This document shows, in pieces, positions 27,201-37,907 of a stretch of DNA of 64,000 nt. The notes under the pieces are model-generated. The model ran no database searches, was not told the origin of the DNA, and worked only from the letters and a program-made list of their open reading frames with translations. The DNA is from Nemopilema nomurai. Lineage: Eukaryota; Cnidaria; Scyphozoa; Rhizostomeae; Rhizostomatidae. Within the stretch, counting starts at the first letter, position 1, and every line of letters begins with the position of its first letter. A program made the translations under genes and the position numbers. Location: the NCBI GenBank assembly GCA_003864495.1, contig ML133466.1:289864-353863 (forward strand), given 5' to 3'.

Positions 27201-30200
27201 CCGATTAGCAAATAAATCAATCACTTATTATCACCCCCTGTTATATTAGTATTCATGATCAAATTCTGCACAGAACACTACAAAATGCGGCTAAGTTTAA
27301 ATGCTTCAAATTCTTTGAAAGAGCGGACCATCTTTCAAACTGATGGCTAGATAATATTTATTGTTCGTCAATAATTCTTGAAGACAAAATATAAAACTAA
27401 ACTCTAGCTACCATCCTTTAAGCCAAATCTTTTATCTATAAACATTATTAATGCTTATATTTTTTTAACCGCGAAGGTTGTTCTCGTCATATCATCTGAT
27501 TACAAATTCACATTCTTTCAAAAGAGCCTTTGTTAGTTGAAAAAAACTCTACGAGATTCTGCGAAAACAAAAAATGAATTTTGACTCAAGTCCATTGGTT
27601 TTCGTTAAGATACCTAGTTTCACCTTCTGAACCAAATGACAAAAAGACGCCGTTCTAGCTAAGTTTACGCTTCCAAAGTCAGTCTCCATTTGAAAAAGAC
27701 AATTCTGATGAATTTGAACACAAAAGCAACACAGACGAAACACGGAATAATTACAGCAAAAGCACATCTGCTCTTGTGAGTAGGAGCTGTGTCATTGGAA
27801 TGCTCCCAGTCAGGTCTCTTTCTGATCTAAGTGAAATCGAGGTCATATCTGCGACTGAATGAACCACAAATAGAACCTTCAAATGCAGACAACAACTGCA
27901 GCACGTCATGAATTGACACGTGGGATGTATAGACTCAAATGTTTCAAAATTTCGTTCGGAAAGAGACGTGGGCCTAAGTAGCCAATAACGAGATAAGCTT
28001 CCCACGCGTAGCTTAAGAGGATTCAAGTACTGCAAAGTAACGGCGTAGCAGAGGCAACTAATGATGTAACGCATGTAGAATAAGAATCATTTACTTTTCT
28101 TTTCTCCAGGTCCGTACCGCTGCTCTGCACGCAAGGAACAAGCTTCTTGGTCGTGTTCTGGCAAGCAACTTTGATTTTCTCAACCGTCTTTTCGACCTGT
28201 GATTATCAAAGCAAGTCACCCAATTACATCCAGTTACAACATTCAATTAAGAAAGAAGACTTTGAATACTAAAATTTCGATGACTCGCTGGTCGACGCCA
28301 AAAACGTTTCAAAATATTTCGATTGAATTAGAGTTAACAAACTTCTGGTAGAGCATGTTACAGTTACAGGTCTGCGTTCATGGCTTGGCAGATCTCTATT
28401 AATTTCGTCCAATTGGGCACAAAAAAATTAAATAAACTGGACAAGCTTTCTTCGGGATACCAAAACGTTTCAAAAATATTCGCGAATATTCACTAAGTTT
28501 TGAAAAACAATTCTAACTAGCGATCGTCGTGCAAACGACATGCGGCTATGTTTCAGAGGTGTAGTATGTAATAATTAAGCTTGCATGGTAACCCGTAAAC
28601 AATGACTTTCCGGCACCTGGTACCACCAATGACTTGCAGAATGCACTTTGTTTTGACTCAAAGGCCTAAATGGACAACTAACGCGTTGGACGCTAACTGA
28701 ACATTCTTAAAACTACTTGATGCATTATAAAACTGAACAAGAAATATTCACTTGAATGAAAAATGAAAATCACATTATAAAAAGTTCTGAAAAAAATCTG
28801 CAAAGCCAATTCTTAATCATATCTATTTCCGTGAGGATGGAGTTCTTTGTGGGTCTTTGCTTTTTTAAGTGGAATTCCCCATCTTGGGATCAACTAAGAA
28901 AATGGAGCTGATAATTGAGTCAGTAGCTTAGATAACCTGGAGCAAAAGAGCGTCTTTAACAAGCTAGCTCTATACAACAATAGGATGTGAAAACTCAAAG
29001 AAATTCCTGTCATTTGTCAAACTGAATTTCCTCATATCATGTGCTGTGGGAAGTGATGATTAATTTGACAAGTAAGCAGAAATCCCTGGCCAAAATCATG
29101 TGACAAAGAGGAAGTGATTACCAACAGCCAGCATGCAAACTATACAGTGTTAGGCCACTTGTCTTGTGCCTGCATTTGGGAATCACTAGAGCTTAGTTTA
29201 ATTCTTGTTTGGTTTAGAGCATTTCTCTTAGCTAGTTCCTTCAACACCTGCATCTTAGAGGGCTACTTCAGAAATGTCTTTTGATAAGGTAGCACGACAA
29301 AAAAAATTTAGTTTCTGCCTCATGGCTACAGTAAACACTTGAAGTTCTGATTTAGTATCACTGCTAATTTGTACTTCACTTCTTGTACATTTTGCAAACA
29401 GCAACATATCACATATATTGCATTCCAGCAATCAATCTGTTTATATTTTGGGGGGAAAGATAAAGAAGCTGGAACTTCCAACTAAGACTCTTTTTGTACC
29501 TTACATTTCTATTTATAGGTAGAATTTTGTCCTTTTTGTGTTGATTTGGTATGGAATGACCCATAAGCAATGATGTAAGAATATGTAGCTACCAGATGCC
29601 TTACATCAAAGCCATAACAAAGAGAAGAGAAAGTTATAAGGATAGCAAGATGAATATAAGATTGAGGTTCAAAAACAGTAAGAAATGAAATTATATTCAA
29701 AATGGTTGATGATTAAATAAACTTCCAGTTTATTTCAAAAAAAATTTACTCATCCTCTATGAGAGAAATTAGGGCATATCTTTTTGAGAGAGAAACAATA
29801 ACAAAATACAAGTTTTTACTTATAACAAATGAAGTTAAGGATTGTTGGAATAAGAGCTTTGTCTTCAACCATCTAGGTAAGTCTCTGAGCTACTGATTCT
29901 AACCTGTTGGTACTATGCTCACTTACCCCTAAAATCGTATTTCAAAGGAGATAATGAAATTTCATATTAAGGAAAAAGATTAAAGGTGTTGACACAGAGA
30001 CAGCAAAGGGCCTAATTAAAGATTTACTTACATGCTGTAGGTCCTCAGAAAGAAGTTCAGTTTTTTCAGCACTGCAAACAAAAATTGAAAATAATTTGAA
30101 CCATTTCAAAAACTGAGTCGAAGGTCACCCTAGAAGCACTTTTTTAGAGTTTTTTGACCTGTCTAAGGTCATTTTTGCCTTGCTATTGGCTACAAACAGT

Positions 30201-31448
30201 TCTATTCTGATCAAAAAATTACATGATGAACATGGTTTCAATTTGTTTCTTTTGATCTTGCAACTGGAAACCAATTTTACTCTTTTAGTACAATACATTA
30301 ATCTCCAAATGTCATGGTCAGTCATTTCTGGACCATTCAACCACAACTTCTAAAAATAGCAAAAGCTATAAGAAAAAATAAAGGTATGCTTCAACTGGTG
30401 ACAATTTTAAACCGAATGAATATGAGAATAATCTGGCATAATACTGTAAATAAAATAACACAGTTATACCCCTCTATGGTTTTAATTCTAGTAAAACCCT
30501 TGATAAAATTGTCCTAGTTTTATGAGTGACATTATCGCAAATTAAGGATTAATTTCATTCATCAGATACTACCTGCGTGTAGCAAGAAGACTGTGACAGG
30601 ATGGAACCTACTTAATTGGAACATTCCTTTTTACCTAGCAACAGAGCAAGCCCAATACACACATCATTGGAATAATATAAGATATAGCATGGTACTATAA
30701 ATTCCAGCCATGTCTGCTACCACATGATACAGAGTTTAGGCAAAATAAACCATTTAATGTAGCAAGTTTACAGATAATTTTTCAAAATCTAGCTTTTGTT
30801 GCTCCTGGCTTTTCTGGTCATTGCTATGGTTTAGTTTCCTTTTGGTTTTGATAGATTTAAAGCATGTCGTGCTGGATAAAATGCTTTTTTGCATGGTAAT
30901 TGCATTCAAACTTCGCATTACTGAATTAAAGCGAGATGCACTAAGGAAAAATTCAACGCTCGCATACAACCAGATAGGCCCTCATTGGTTAACAAGCACT
31001 ACTTCCTTGATCTAAAAGATAATTGACAAAACGGAAGTGCATTTAACTAGAGAAATGGCGGCATAGCATGTAAACTTTACACTTTACCTAAAGTCAAAAT
31101 ATAGGTTAAATCCTTTATAGCAAAAAAATTGTGTATTGATCAGTTGGATTTGGTAATATTCTATCGCAAGTAAAATTCAGAAGCACGGCAGAGGTGGAAT
31201 TATACCATGCCACTGTCAATCACCGAGACCATAAATCCTCACAAGGCTCTCGCATCTCTAATGCCTAGGCTTTAGCTATAAATACATAGTTATTTCAAAG
31301 GATGCTTGCTTATGATGTGCCTAAAGGAAGAGGATTGAAGTTCAGAAAGGTCAATATGAATCACGAGTTTCGGCAACTGAAGAAACCACACGTACCGTCC
31401 GACTTTCTGGTCAGCCAGTTGCTTAACTCGGTAGAGTTGCTTTTTCAT
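18229..31448 (-). CDS. BAR-RhoGAP protein, ARHGAP17/44-like (17 exons)
   Basis: Exons: 31396-31448, 30032-30071, 28095-28196, 27056-27132, 26157-26268, 25709-25785, 25064-25253, 24305-24386, 22874-23001, 22510-22557, 22018-22081, 21648-21729, 21180-21260, 20673-20792, 20014-20093, 19631-19772, 18229-18451. Every junction is GT-AG, phases close, and the sum is 1701 nt (566 residues). The start 'MKKQLYRVKQLADQKVGR' matches the family N-terminus. The BAR domain covers about residues 1-245 and the RhoGAP domain about 260-440. The RhoGAP arginine finger lies in 'GLFRIAGS', followed by 'LKQYLRELPEPLLTFELYEDW' motifs and 'NKMTSSNIAIVIAPN'. 'HADWFFPE' ends it, and a Pro/Ser-rich tail of about 125 residues follows. 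Relatives bind curved membrane and switch off Cdc42/Rac1. The tail is much shorter than in human ARHGAP17 (about 880 residues). The tail exons are the least certain part. Confidence 0.9.
24715..24850 (+). repeat. Degenerate TTGTATTG-type low-complexity tract
   Basis: Imperfect iterations of 'tattgcattg', 'ttgtattg' and 'tattgtactc' run for about 130 bp. They lie in an intron of the RhoGAP gene, between the exons at 24305-24386 and 25064-25253. Confidence 0.55.
26642..26730 (+). repeat. 19-bp tandem repeat in a RhoGAP intron
   Basis: The unit 'accgggtttcatctagtat' is repeated about four times, with the last copy diverged ('agcgggtttcag'). Weaker variants of 'tttcatc' and 'ggtacatt' continue on both sides, from about 26520 to 26775. 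It sits in the intron between the exons at 26157-26268 and 27056-27132. Confidence 0.8.
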
Positions 31449-32380
31449 CTTCCCTTTATTGGTTATGCAAAGCGCATATCCTCGGATCTACCCAGTGCAA
31501 CTTTTAATTGGTAGTTATATAAAGGAGTGGTCTAAATTAACACCACACAGTTCTCGTTGCGTCCGCCATTTTTCTTTCTTAATGAGTCTACTGAGCACAG
31601 GGAACAGGAGAGAAATTCACAGCTTTCCGCAATCTGTAAACAAGTTGAAAATCATCTTCCAAACACCGAAGTTTGCGGTTTGTTTCAAAATATTGAAACT
31701 GCTTATAACTTTGATCATAAAATTCCGAAAGCAACTAGAGGTATGTGTGAGCATGCCCGCATAGAAAACAGCTGTGCATCACATGGAGCAATGAGTTTCA
31801 AGTAGACAATCACTATAATTGCAAAGATTGAAAAAAAAACCCACGGAGCACAATGGGTTTACACAACGGAGAACACGGAGCAAGCTTTATCACACATAGA
31901 AGGGCTGTAATAATAAGCATCTTGCCAGCCATCTCAACATAAATAAAAGCTATTTTTCCAGATTAAGTTTTATACCATTGGATCACCAGTTTATCAGGGG
32001 ATCGATGCTGATATTATTTATTATGTCTAATAGCTACTTAGGTACATCGTTATTCCTTCAACTAAGCTTAATTGTTTTTATGCTAATGGGTTTTAAGTTC
32101 ATGAATCGTTGCTTTCCACTCACCCCCATCCTCCAGTTGCGTTCGGATCTCTGATGCACTAGTGAGTCCTGTGCCTCGCTTCAGTCTTCATGAAACTAAT
32201 AAATCCTCCCCCTTTTCACAACATGGGATCACTGCATGATAGCAGAGGATTCACTAGGCAGTGGCCAGCAAGCCTGATTCACCATTATGTTACTGTCAAT
32301 GTAGGTATCGCACCATACAATTCTGATCTTTGGTCATCCTCAGTACCCAGACAATAGAGGTTCCCCTAATCCCTAGCTCC
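31449..32380. other. 5' flank of the RhoGAP gene and adjacent intergenic DNA
   Basis: The minus-strand promoter of the RhoGAP gene must lie here. A YY1-like 'ATGGCGGAC' element on the minus strand (31562-31573) is about 115 bp upstream of the start codon. No further gene is supported. The right edge abuts the C-rich target duplication of the hAT transposon. Confidence 0.4.
31562..31573 (-). promoter_or_regulatory. YY1-like ATGGCGG motif upstream of the RhoGAP gene
   Basis: The minus strand reads AAAAATGGCGGAC. Such elements are common near animal housekeeping-gene starts, often in the 5' UTR. Position and orientation relative to the start at 31448 fit, but this is a short motif and may be coincidental. 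Confidence 0.35.
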
Positions 32381-32636
32381 CCCCTCCCCAGGGGCGCCTA
32401 CCCTGGGGGGCTGGGGGGCTGCTGCCCCTCCTGCCCTCCTCCAGGAGGGGCAGAGGGGGCAAGAAGTGCCCTTGAATATACGACTTCTATGAAAAGATTA
32501 TAGAATATTATAGAAATCTAGTTGATGACAACTCCTTTCTGATACTGTTGATCTTTGACACCGGAAACTGTTAATTTTTTCAAAACAGCGTCGGGTTTTG
32601 CGTCGGATTCTCCGAATCTTTCAATGAGTAATAAAA

Positions 32637-32823
32637 TGAAGGTAATAGTCAGGAACAAAGCAAACAGCCCGGCACACAGGGCTTCATCAGGGGAAAATGA
32701 AGCCTGTATGCCGGGGCAAATTATAACTATAAATAAGATTCAACTTATTTTTATCCTAAAATTATGAAAACATAACATTGGATTCTCGTCGCTGTTTTGT
32801 TTTGTTCCTGACTATTACCTTTT
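32637..32823. repeat. Long imperfect inverted repeat in the hAT leader
   Basis: Outer arms: 'ggtaatagtcaggaacaaag' at about 32641-32660 is complementary to 'tttgttcctgactattacc' at about 32801-32820. An inner hairpin at about 32670-32720 pairs 'cccggcacacaggg' with 'cctgtatgccggg' around a 'cttcat...atgaag' stem. The structure lies upstream of the transposase start at 32990. It could fold in the transcript or be the remains of a nested insertion. Confidence 0.7.
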
Positions 32824-32989
32824 CAAAGAGACTGTGACTAACTTAGGTGTTGATAGAATATGGCTTCTGTGTTGACAATAGACCATGGAAACCTCATTAG
32901 ACCTGAAAAGCTGCTGGGCAGTCTTGCCAACTGAGAACAGGAGAAAATACATTCAGCTTGCAAACTTTCTGCCGTTTTAAAGGAAAATC

Positions 32990-33568
32990 ATGCCACGCTC
33001 GGGTCGTGTAGAGAATGAGAAAATAAAACAGATTAAAAAGGTTTCTCAAGAGCCAGGACAGACGAATATCGGAAACTTTTTTCAAAAAACGACAAAGGCT
33101 GTGACAGAGGACAGCAGCGAGAAAACAGAGCCGAGTATTTCAAAAGAGGATGACGTGTCTCAGTGTCCTCAGAAAGCTTCGAATGAGGAAATTCTTGGAG
33201 AGCTATGGGTCAAAGAAGAACTGCAATTTAATGACCAAGACAGAGAAGCCAGCAAGTCAAAGGGAAGATCATTTTTCCCTGCCTGGTTATCGCAGTTTGA
33301 TTGGCTTTTCTATCATCGTCAGAAGAAGGCTGTTTTTTGCCAACTTTGCTCGGCATTCAAACAGAAAGAAAAGTCACCCTTTGTATACAAGAGTGAAGCA
33401 GAAGGCTTTAATAACTGGAAAAAGGCAGTGGAAAAATTTCGAGACCATGCTGCATCAAAACCGCACCGAGAAGCTGATACAGAAAGCAGAAGACAAGGCA
33501 TCCCAGATATATCCGTGCAACTTGACAAACAGAATTCGGAACAGCAAGACCGAAGTTCAATGGACTGA
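32990..33568 (+). CDS. hAT transposase N-terminal part with TTF-type zinc finger
   Basis: Frame of 192 residues starting at an ATG. A charged N-terminus (about 1-90) is followed by a TTF/BED-like zinc-binding module at about 92-160. That module contains 'FPAWLSQFDWLFYH', the pair 'FCQLC' and a closing 'FRDHAASKPH', the layout seen in hAT transposases and the ZMYM1-type proteins derived from them. The frame ends at a TGA, and the protein clearly continues in the next frame (33523-35367). The natural product is therefore one protein of about 790 residues, interrupted by a single frameshift between about 33523 and 33565. It would bind the element's ends. Confidence 0.75.
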   Translation: MPRSGRVENEKIKQIKKVSQEPGQTNIGNFFQKTTKAVTEDSSEKTEPSISKEDDVSQCPQKASNEEILGELWVKEELQFNDQDREASKSKGRSFFPAWLSQFDWLFYHRQKKAVFCQLCSAFKQKEKSPFVYKSEAEGFNNWKKAVEKFRDHAASKPHREADTESRRQGIPDISVQLDKQNSEQQDRSSMD

Positions 33569-35367
33569 TATCACACCTTTTTACATTGAAAACTTTGTTA
33601 AGGCAAGGAGCTGCTATAAGAGGAAGGGACGACACCAATTCAAATATTTTCAAGTTTAATTTGGACAAATCACGAACAGATGAAAATCTTAGATTTTTCC
33701 TGAAATCAAGATCGTACTTTGGCCACGCTATTCTATCGGAGCAAGAGCAAATGCTGGTCTTGGAAGCGAGGATGAAAGTTTTGGAGGAGATAAGAGGAAA
33801 CGGGTACTTTGCGTTGATCGCTGATGAAGCCACAGATGTTAGTAAAAAGGAGCAAATGTCTATTACACTAAGGGCATGTACAAAAGACTTTGTTGTCAAA
33901 GAGTACTTTATTGGAATACGCGAATGTGAGGAGGGTATTTCCGCAGAACAACTTTTTAAGGTGATAAAGGATACGCTGATTAGATGCAGGCTTTCACCAA
34001 ACATGCTTACAGGCTGTTCATTTGATGGAGCTTCAGCGATGGTCAAACTGGGACGCCTGATCAATGAATACACAAATGTTCAATCAGTTTACATTCACTG
34101 TCTAGCACACTGCAATGACCTGATTATCAGAGATGCCATTGCCAAAAGCTCACTGTTTGCGAACGCAACGCTGATGTGTCAAGATCTTTATGCGCTTGCA
34201 GGTGTCTCCCCTAAAAGAATCATGCTTTTTGAAGAGTTGCAAACTGATGAAGATGACAACACCAACACAAAAACGCAAAGGTTGCAAAATTTGTCAGTGA
34301 CTAGGTGGACCACAAGAGGGAGAGCGGCAAAGATAATAGTAGACAAAAGACTTGCTCTCTTGGAAGTACTCCAGAAACTTAAGGAGGATAAATCAGTTAC
34401 CGAGGTGGTAAAAGCGAAAGCTAAAAAATTGAAAAAGGACTTATCAAGCTTTAATCGCGTGTTTGGCCTTACAGTTTTTTACGAACTCCTGTCAGTATTT
34501 GAGGATCTTTCAAGAAACTTGCAGCGAGTCGACTTAACTGCAGAGTTAGCTCTTTTTTGCATCAAGAAGGTCGACATAAGAATGAAGGAGCTCAGAAATG
34601 ATGCAGAGTTTGAAAGACTTATCAAAAAGGTCGAGACCATGGAAATGGTATCCAGAGCGAATGAAGCTTCAGAGGGGAGAAGTAGGAAAATACCTAAACG
34701 GCTTGACGATAACGACATGCTGATTGACACGGCAGAGAAATTAGGTGGTGTTCCATCTGTCAGCAAGAGTAAGTCCGAACTCAGACGACTTTACTTTGAA
34801 GTCATAGACTTGGTAACAGTGTCAGCAGATGAGAGGTTCAACCAGAAAGATTTGGGAATCTTGAAACAGATTGAGTATCTAATCCTTGGCTCAATTAATG
34901 GGGAGCGAATCGAGAGCAGATCATTCATTGTCGATGCAATAACCACCCGCTTTGATGGTTTAGATGCATTTTCTCTTGCCGAAAATTTGGATGAGGTCCA
35001 TCTTCTTTTGAGAATGCATAATAGCAGGGCGGACATCCCTAACAAGATCAGAAAGGTAACTAAAGTGAGAACAGTTGCTGAAGTTATGAATGCACAACCG
35101 GCGAGTAAAGAATGTATGCCAGCACTTGTCAGTCTGATTCGCCTGTACATGACCATCCCACTGTCCTCAGCCTCTGCAGAGAGAATATTCAGTGCAATGA
35201 GAAGACTCAAGTCTTGGATACGTTCAACAAGTGGTGCAAACCATTTAAACAACGTAATCTTTGCAAATATGCACAAAGAGGAAATTGATGGAATTGACGT
35301 TGAAAGAATTGCAGGGGAGTTTGCAAGAAAGAATGACCAGAGACAGTTATTTTTCGGAAGACAATAA
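33523..35367 (+). pseudogene. hAT transposase catalytic and dimerisation part, frame-shifted from its N-terminus
   Basis: Open to the stop at 35367, with no in-frame ATG at its start; about 600 residues. The first catalytic Asp lies in 'LIADEATDVSKKEQMS' (about 33820) and the second in 'GCSFDGASAMVKL' (about 34025). A 'HCLAHC' motif is at about 34100, the conserved Trp region 'SVTRWTTRGRAA' at about 34300, and the hAT dimerisation segment 'PLSSASAERIFSAMRRLKSW' at about 35160-35220, which carries the catalytic Glu. The module order matches DUF4371/Dimer_Tnp_hAT proteins. Apart from the missing base near 33.54 kb nothing is broken, so this is either a very recent knock-out, an assembly error or an unrecognised splice. 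Confidence 0.8.
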
Positions 35368-35810
35368 CAAACTTTGAAAAACCAATGGCGTCTCATACAA
35401 AACTGACTTTTTTAAACCACTGGAATAAACAACTATTTGATCTGCTTTTGCTTATTGTGATTATCATTTGCCTCTTCACTTTCAATGATCCTGCAACCCC
35501 TGATTATTTCGACTTAATTTAGGTTTAGATTATTTAGACTTAGAAATCAGAATTTTCCAACCATTTAAATCACCATGATCATTTAAATTTCATAAACCAA
35601 ACGTTGCGAATAAAGCCATTTTGTACCCACTTGTATCGAGAATAGTGTCAAAATTGTATGGGTGGAACATACCAATATTTTATAACGTACCAACACCCAC
35701 TTCAACCCAACGAATTTTCGATTATTTTAATGGAAAAATTCTACGATTTGCCCTCAGCACCAGCACTGCCCCTCCTGCCCTTATCTCCAGCAGGCGTCCC
35801 TGCCCCTCCC

Positions 35811-37096
35811 TACCCAGGATTATATCCTGTAAGTCAGTATGCTCTAGTAGCCTGACTTTCAACGCAGTTAGACTCGCGTATCCAAATTAAAACCGCATCA
35901 CATTCTGAATTTGAAAATGGAAAAATGCAACAATAACTAGCTTCTTATAGAACTGGTGTCCGAATGAAATCGTTTGACCGACTGATACTGGAGCTGCATG
36001 CAGTAACGTGGAAAGATAGAAGCAAAATACAGAATCTTGTTAATCAATCACTTTAAGACAATTTTTGAATTAACATTCCAATTTGTCTACTTGTAAACAA
36101 AACTTCAGCGTCCTCTTCGAGCAACATCTAGCCTGCATCGCATATTTCATGCTAAATGGTTGCTTTGCAGTTGCGAGTCCAAGAGAAAGTCCAAGAGCTC
36201 AAGGCAAGACATCAAATACGACAATGGGATATCAGATCATTAAGAACGATACACTTCCCTATTTACATCGACGAGTCTACGATAAAAGAAATCAACGATT
36301 ACTCACAAGACCTCTGGTCTACTGGCGTATCATAGCATCAACAAATATTTATGGAGCGAGTAGAGACGTGCAACCAAAGCCCTCAATAACAACGCGGGTA
36401 TTGGAGCCGGTGATTATTCAAAAGAAATATTTCAGTTATACCTTGTACATCACATTCATTGCGAAGAGAAGGGTCTGGTATGAAATAGCCAATAAATTAT
36501 GAAGTGGTGCAGTTAGCAGTAAATTATGCAGTTAACAACTTTCTCTTTGGGAAACAGATACATGGAATGCGAACCGAATGTGTAGCAATGTCTAACGTGG
36601 GAAAAGTTCAGTGGGTATGATAATCGTTAATCAGTTCATTTGCATATCGTATCAATCAATAAAACCATTGCAATAAATCGGACTTGACACTTTCCACAAT
36701 TCACAAAGATGGCGGATAATGTAGGACACTTCTCAATCTCACCAATAAATTCAGCAGAAGATTGTACCTTACATAAATGAGCGACTTTGAGATTTGTTAC
36801 GTAAAAACGAAGGTAATTTTCAATACAGAGGGGGAATGAGGATGCAGTAAATGCAGCTTTTGCCTAAAGAATCTAAATTGCCTGCTAGCTGAACGGATAA
36901 GCAACCTAAATATTGAATATCATGTGAGCAACTGTCATTCCCGCGTGGCGATACCACAGGGCATACAAGGAGTAATGTTCGTGGCGTGTCACGCATTGAG
37001 GTGAATGCTACAAGGTCACAGAGGGCAACAGCAACGTTCGACTAAGGCTCTGAGGATCCACGGACACCGGTCAGCGGTCATCAGCATCTCGCGCAG
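35811..37096. other. Intergenic between the hAT element and the BPTF 3' end
   Basis: Contains a coding-like but broken segment at 36172-36480 (listed separately), a YY1-like 'aagatggcgg' at about 36707 on the plus strand, and the presumed 3' UTR of the minus-strand BPTF gene at the right. No other feature is supported. Confidence 0.4.
36172..36480 (+). pseudogene. Coding-like remnant, unrecognised
   Basis: After an acceptor-like 'ggttgctttgcag' (ending near 36170), one frame reads about 54 residues without a stop, including 'KVQELKARHQIRQWDIRSL' and ending 'DLWSTGVS' at a TAG. Further on, a frame reads 'ALNNNAGIGAGDYSKEIFQL'. The composition looks like protein rather than random sequence, but a stop and a frame change separate the two parts. 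I do not recognise the family. It may be a decayed gene copy or chance. Confidence 0.25.
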
Positions 37097-37907
37097 CTAC
37101 TTCGAAACCTTTTGCAGAGTGTTTTTGAATGCTTTCAATTTCTGTACAAAGAAGTTTTCGAGAACTTCGGCGCATCGATAAAACGGCGAATCTGAGGTGT
37201 TGTAGTAGCGACAGTTGTCGAAAATTCGCGACGCATCGGCGACGAAGTCTTTCAACATCTTGTATTGATTCGATCGAATTTTTTCGTCCATTGTTTGGAG
37301 ATCTAGAAAGCGAAGTCATATTTTACTACCACGAAGAATATCTCTTAAAATATTATTACAACCAAGCTGAAAAATATATATTTATAAATTTTCGAAGAAA
37401 CAGTTTAACTATTTGATATTGCAGTAATTACAATTTTTAAAATCCAAGTTTGAGTGCTATTGTTTTCTATCCACAGCGGTTTTGGGTCGAAATTACAGAA
37501 ATCACCGTAACTATATCGTATCTGATCAGCATAGGATACTATTTCATTTGGTGACCCTTCACAAAAACACTAAGTATCAAATTGGCTTTACATAATATTC
37601 CAACAGTTTGGTTAGAAAACGCCACAATGCTCTGAAATATCTCTCTATGAAGATAAATTTCCTTTAAGGGGATTAAAGCTAGTCCGTAATGGAACATTTA
37701 AGAATATTGAGAAAATTCCAGATCGCCAACTATTTCGGACGGCTTCGATCAATCACAAGAAGCACCATAATGGATTCTCCCATCAACTTAGTTGGTGCAG
37801 CACATATGAAGTGGAGACCTACCCATGGGCTCCTTCACAATGTTGTAGTAGTCTGAAACCTCGCTTTCATCCACTGGCTCCAGAAACGGCCAGGCCATCT
37901 TGTGACT
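37097..37907 (-). other. Bromodomain-coding exons of the BPTF gene
   Basis: Exon 37823-37907 begins '[20 protein letters not shown]', and exon 37097-37302 carries '[14 protein letters not shown]', '[13 protein letters not shown]' and '[10 protein letters not shown]'. Together they cover the four-helix bromodomain up to the stop codon at 37097-37099. The junction is phase 1 through an Asp codon. The conserved Asn after 'CRYY' that binds acetyl-lysine is present, so reader function should be intact. Confidence 0.9.

Larger units (their letters stand above)
32381..35810 (+). mobile_element. hAT transposon with perfect 8-bp target duplication
   Basis: The element proper is 32389-35802 (3414 bp). 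It is flanked by identical 8-mers 'cccctccc' at 32381-32388 and 35803-35810. The left end CAGGGGCGCCT and, on the opposite strand, the right end CAGGGACGCCT form the terminal inverted repeats. A shared 'gcccctcctgccc' motif lies about 50 bp inside the left end and about 35 bp inside the right end, in direct orientation. It encodes a zinc-finger plus hAT transposase on the plus strand. The identical duplication and largely open frames point to a young insertion. Confidence 0.92.

Noticed and set aside
33150..33659. 169-codon third frame over the hAT transposase junction
   Set aside because: Lacks transposase motifs; the real protein is split between the other two frames.
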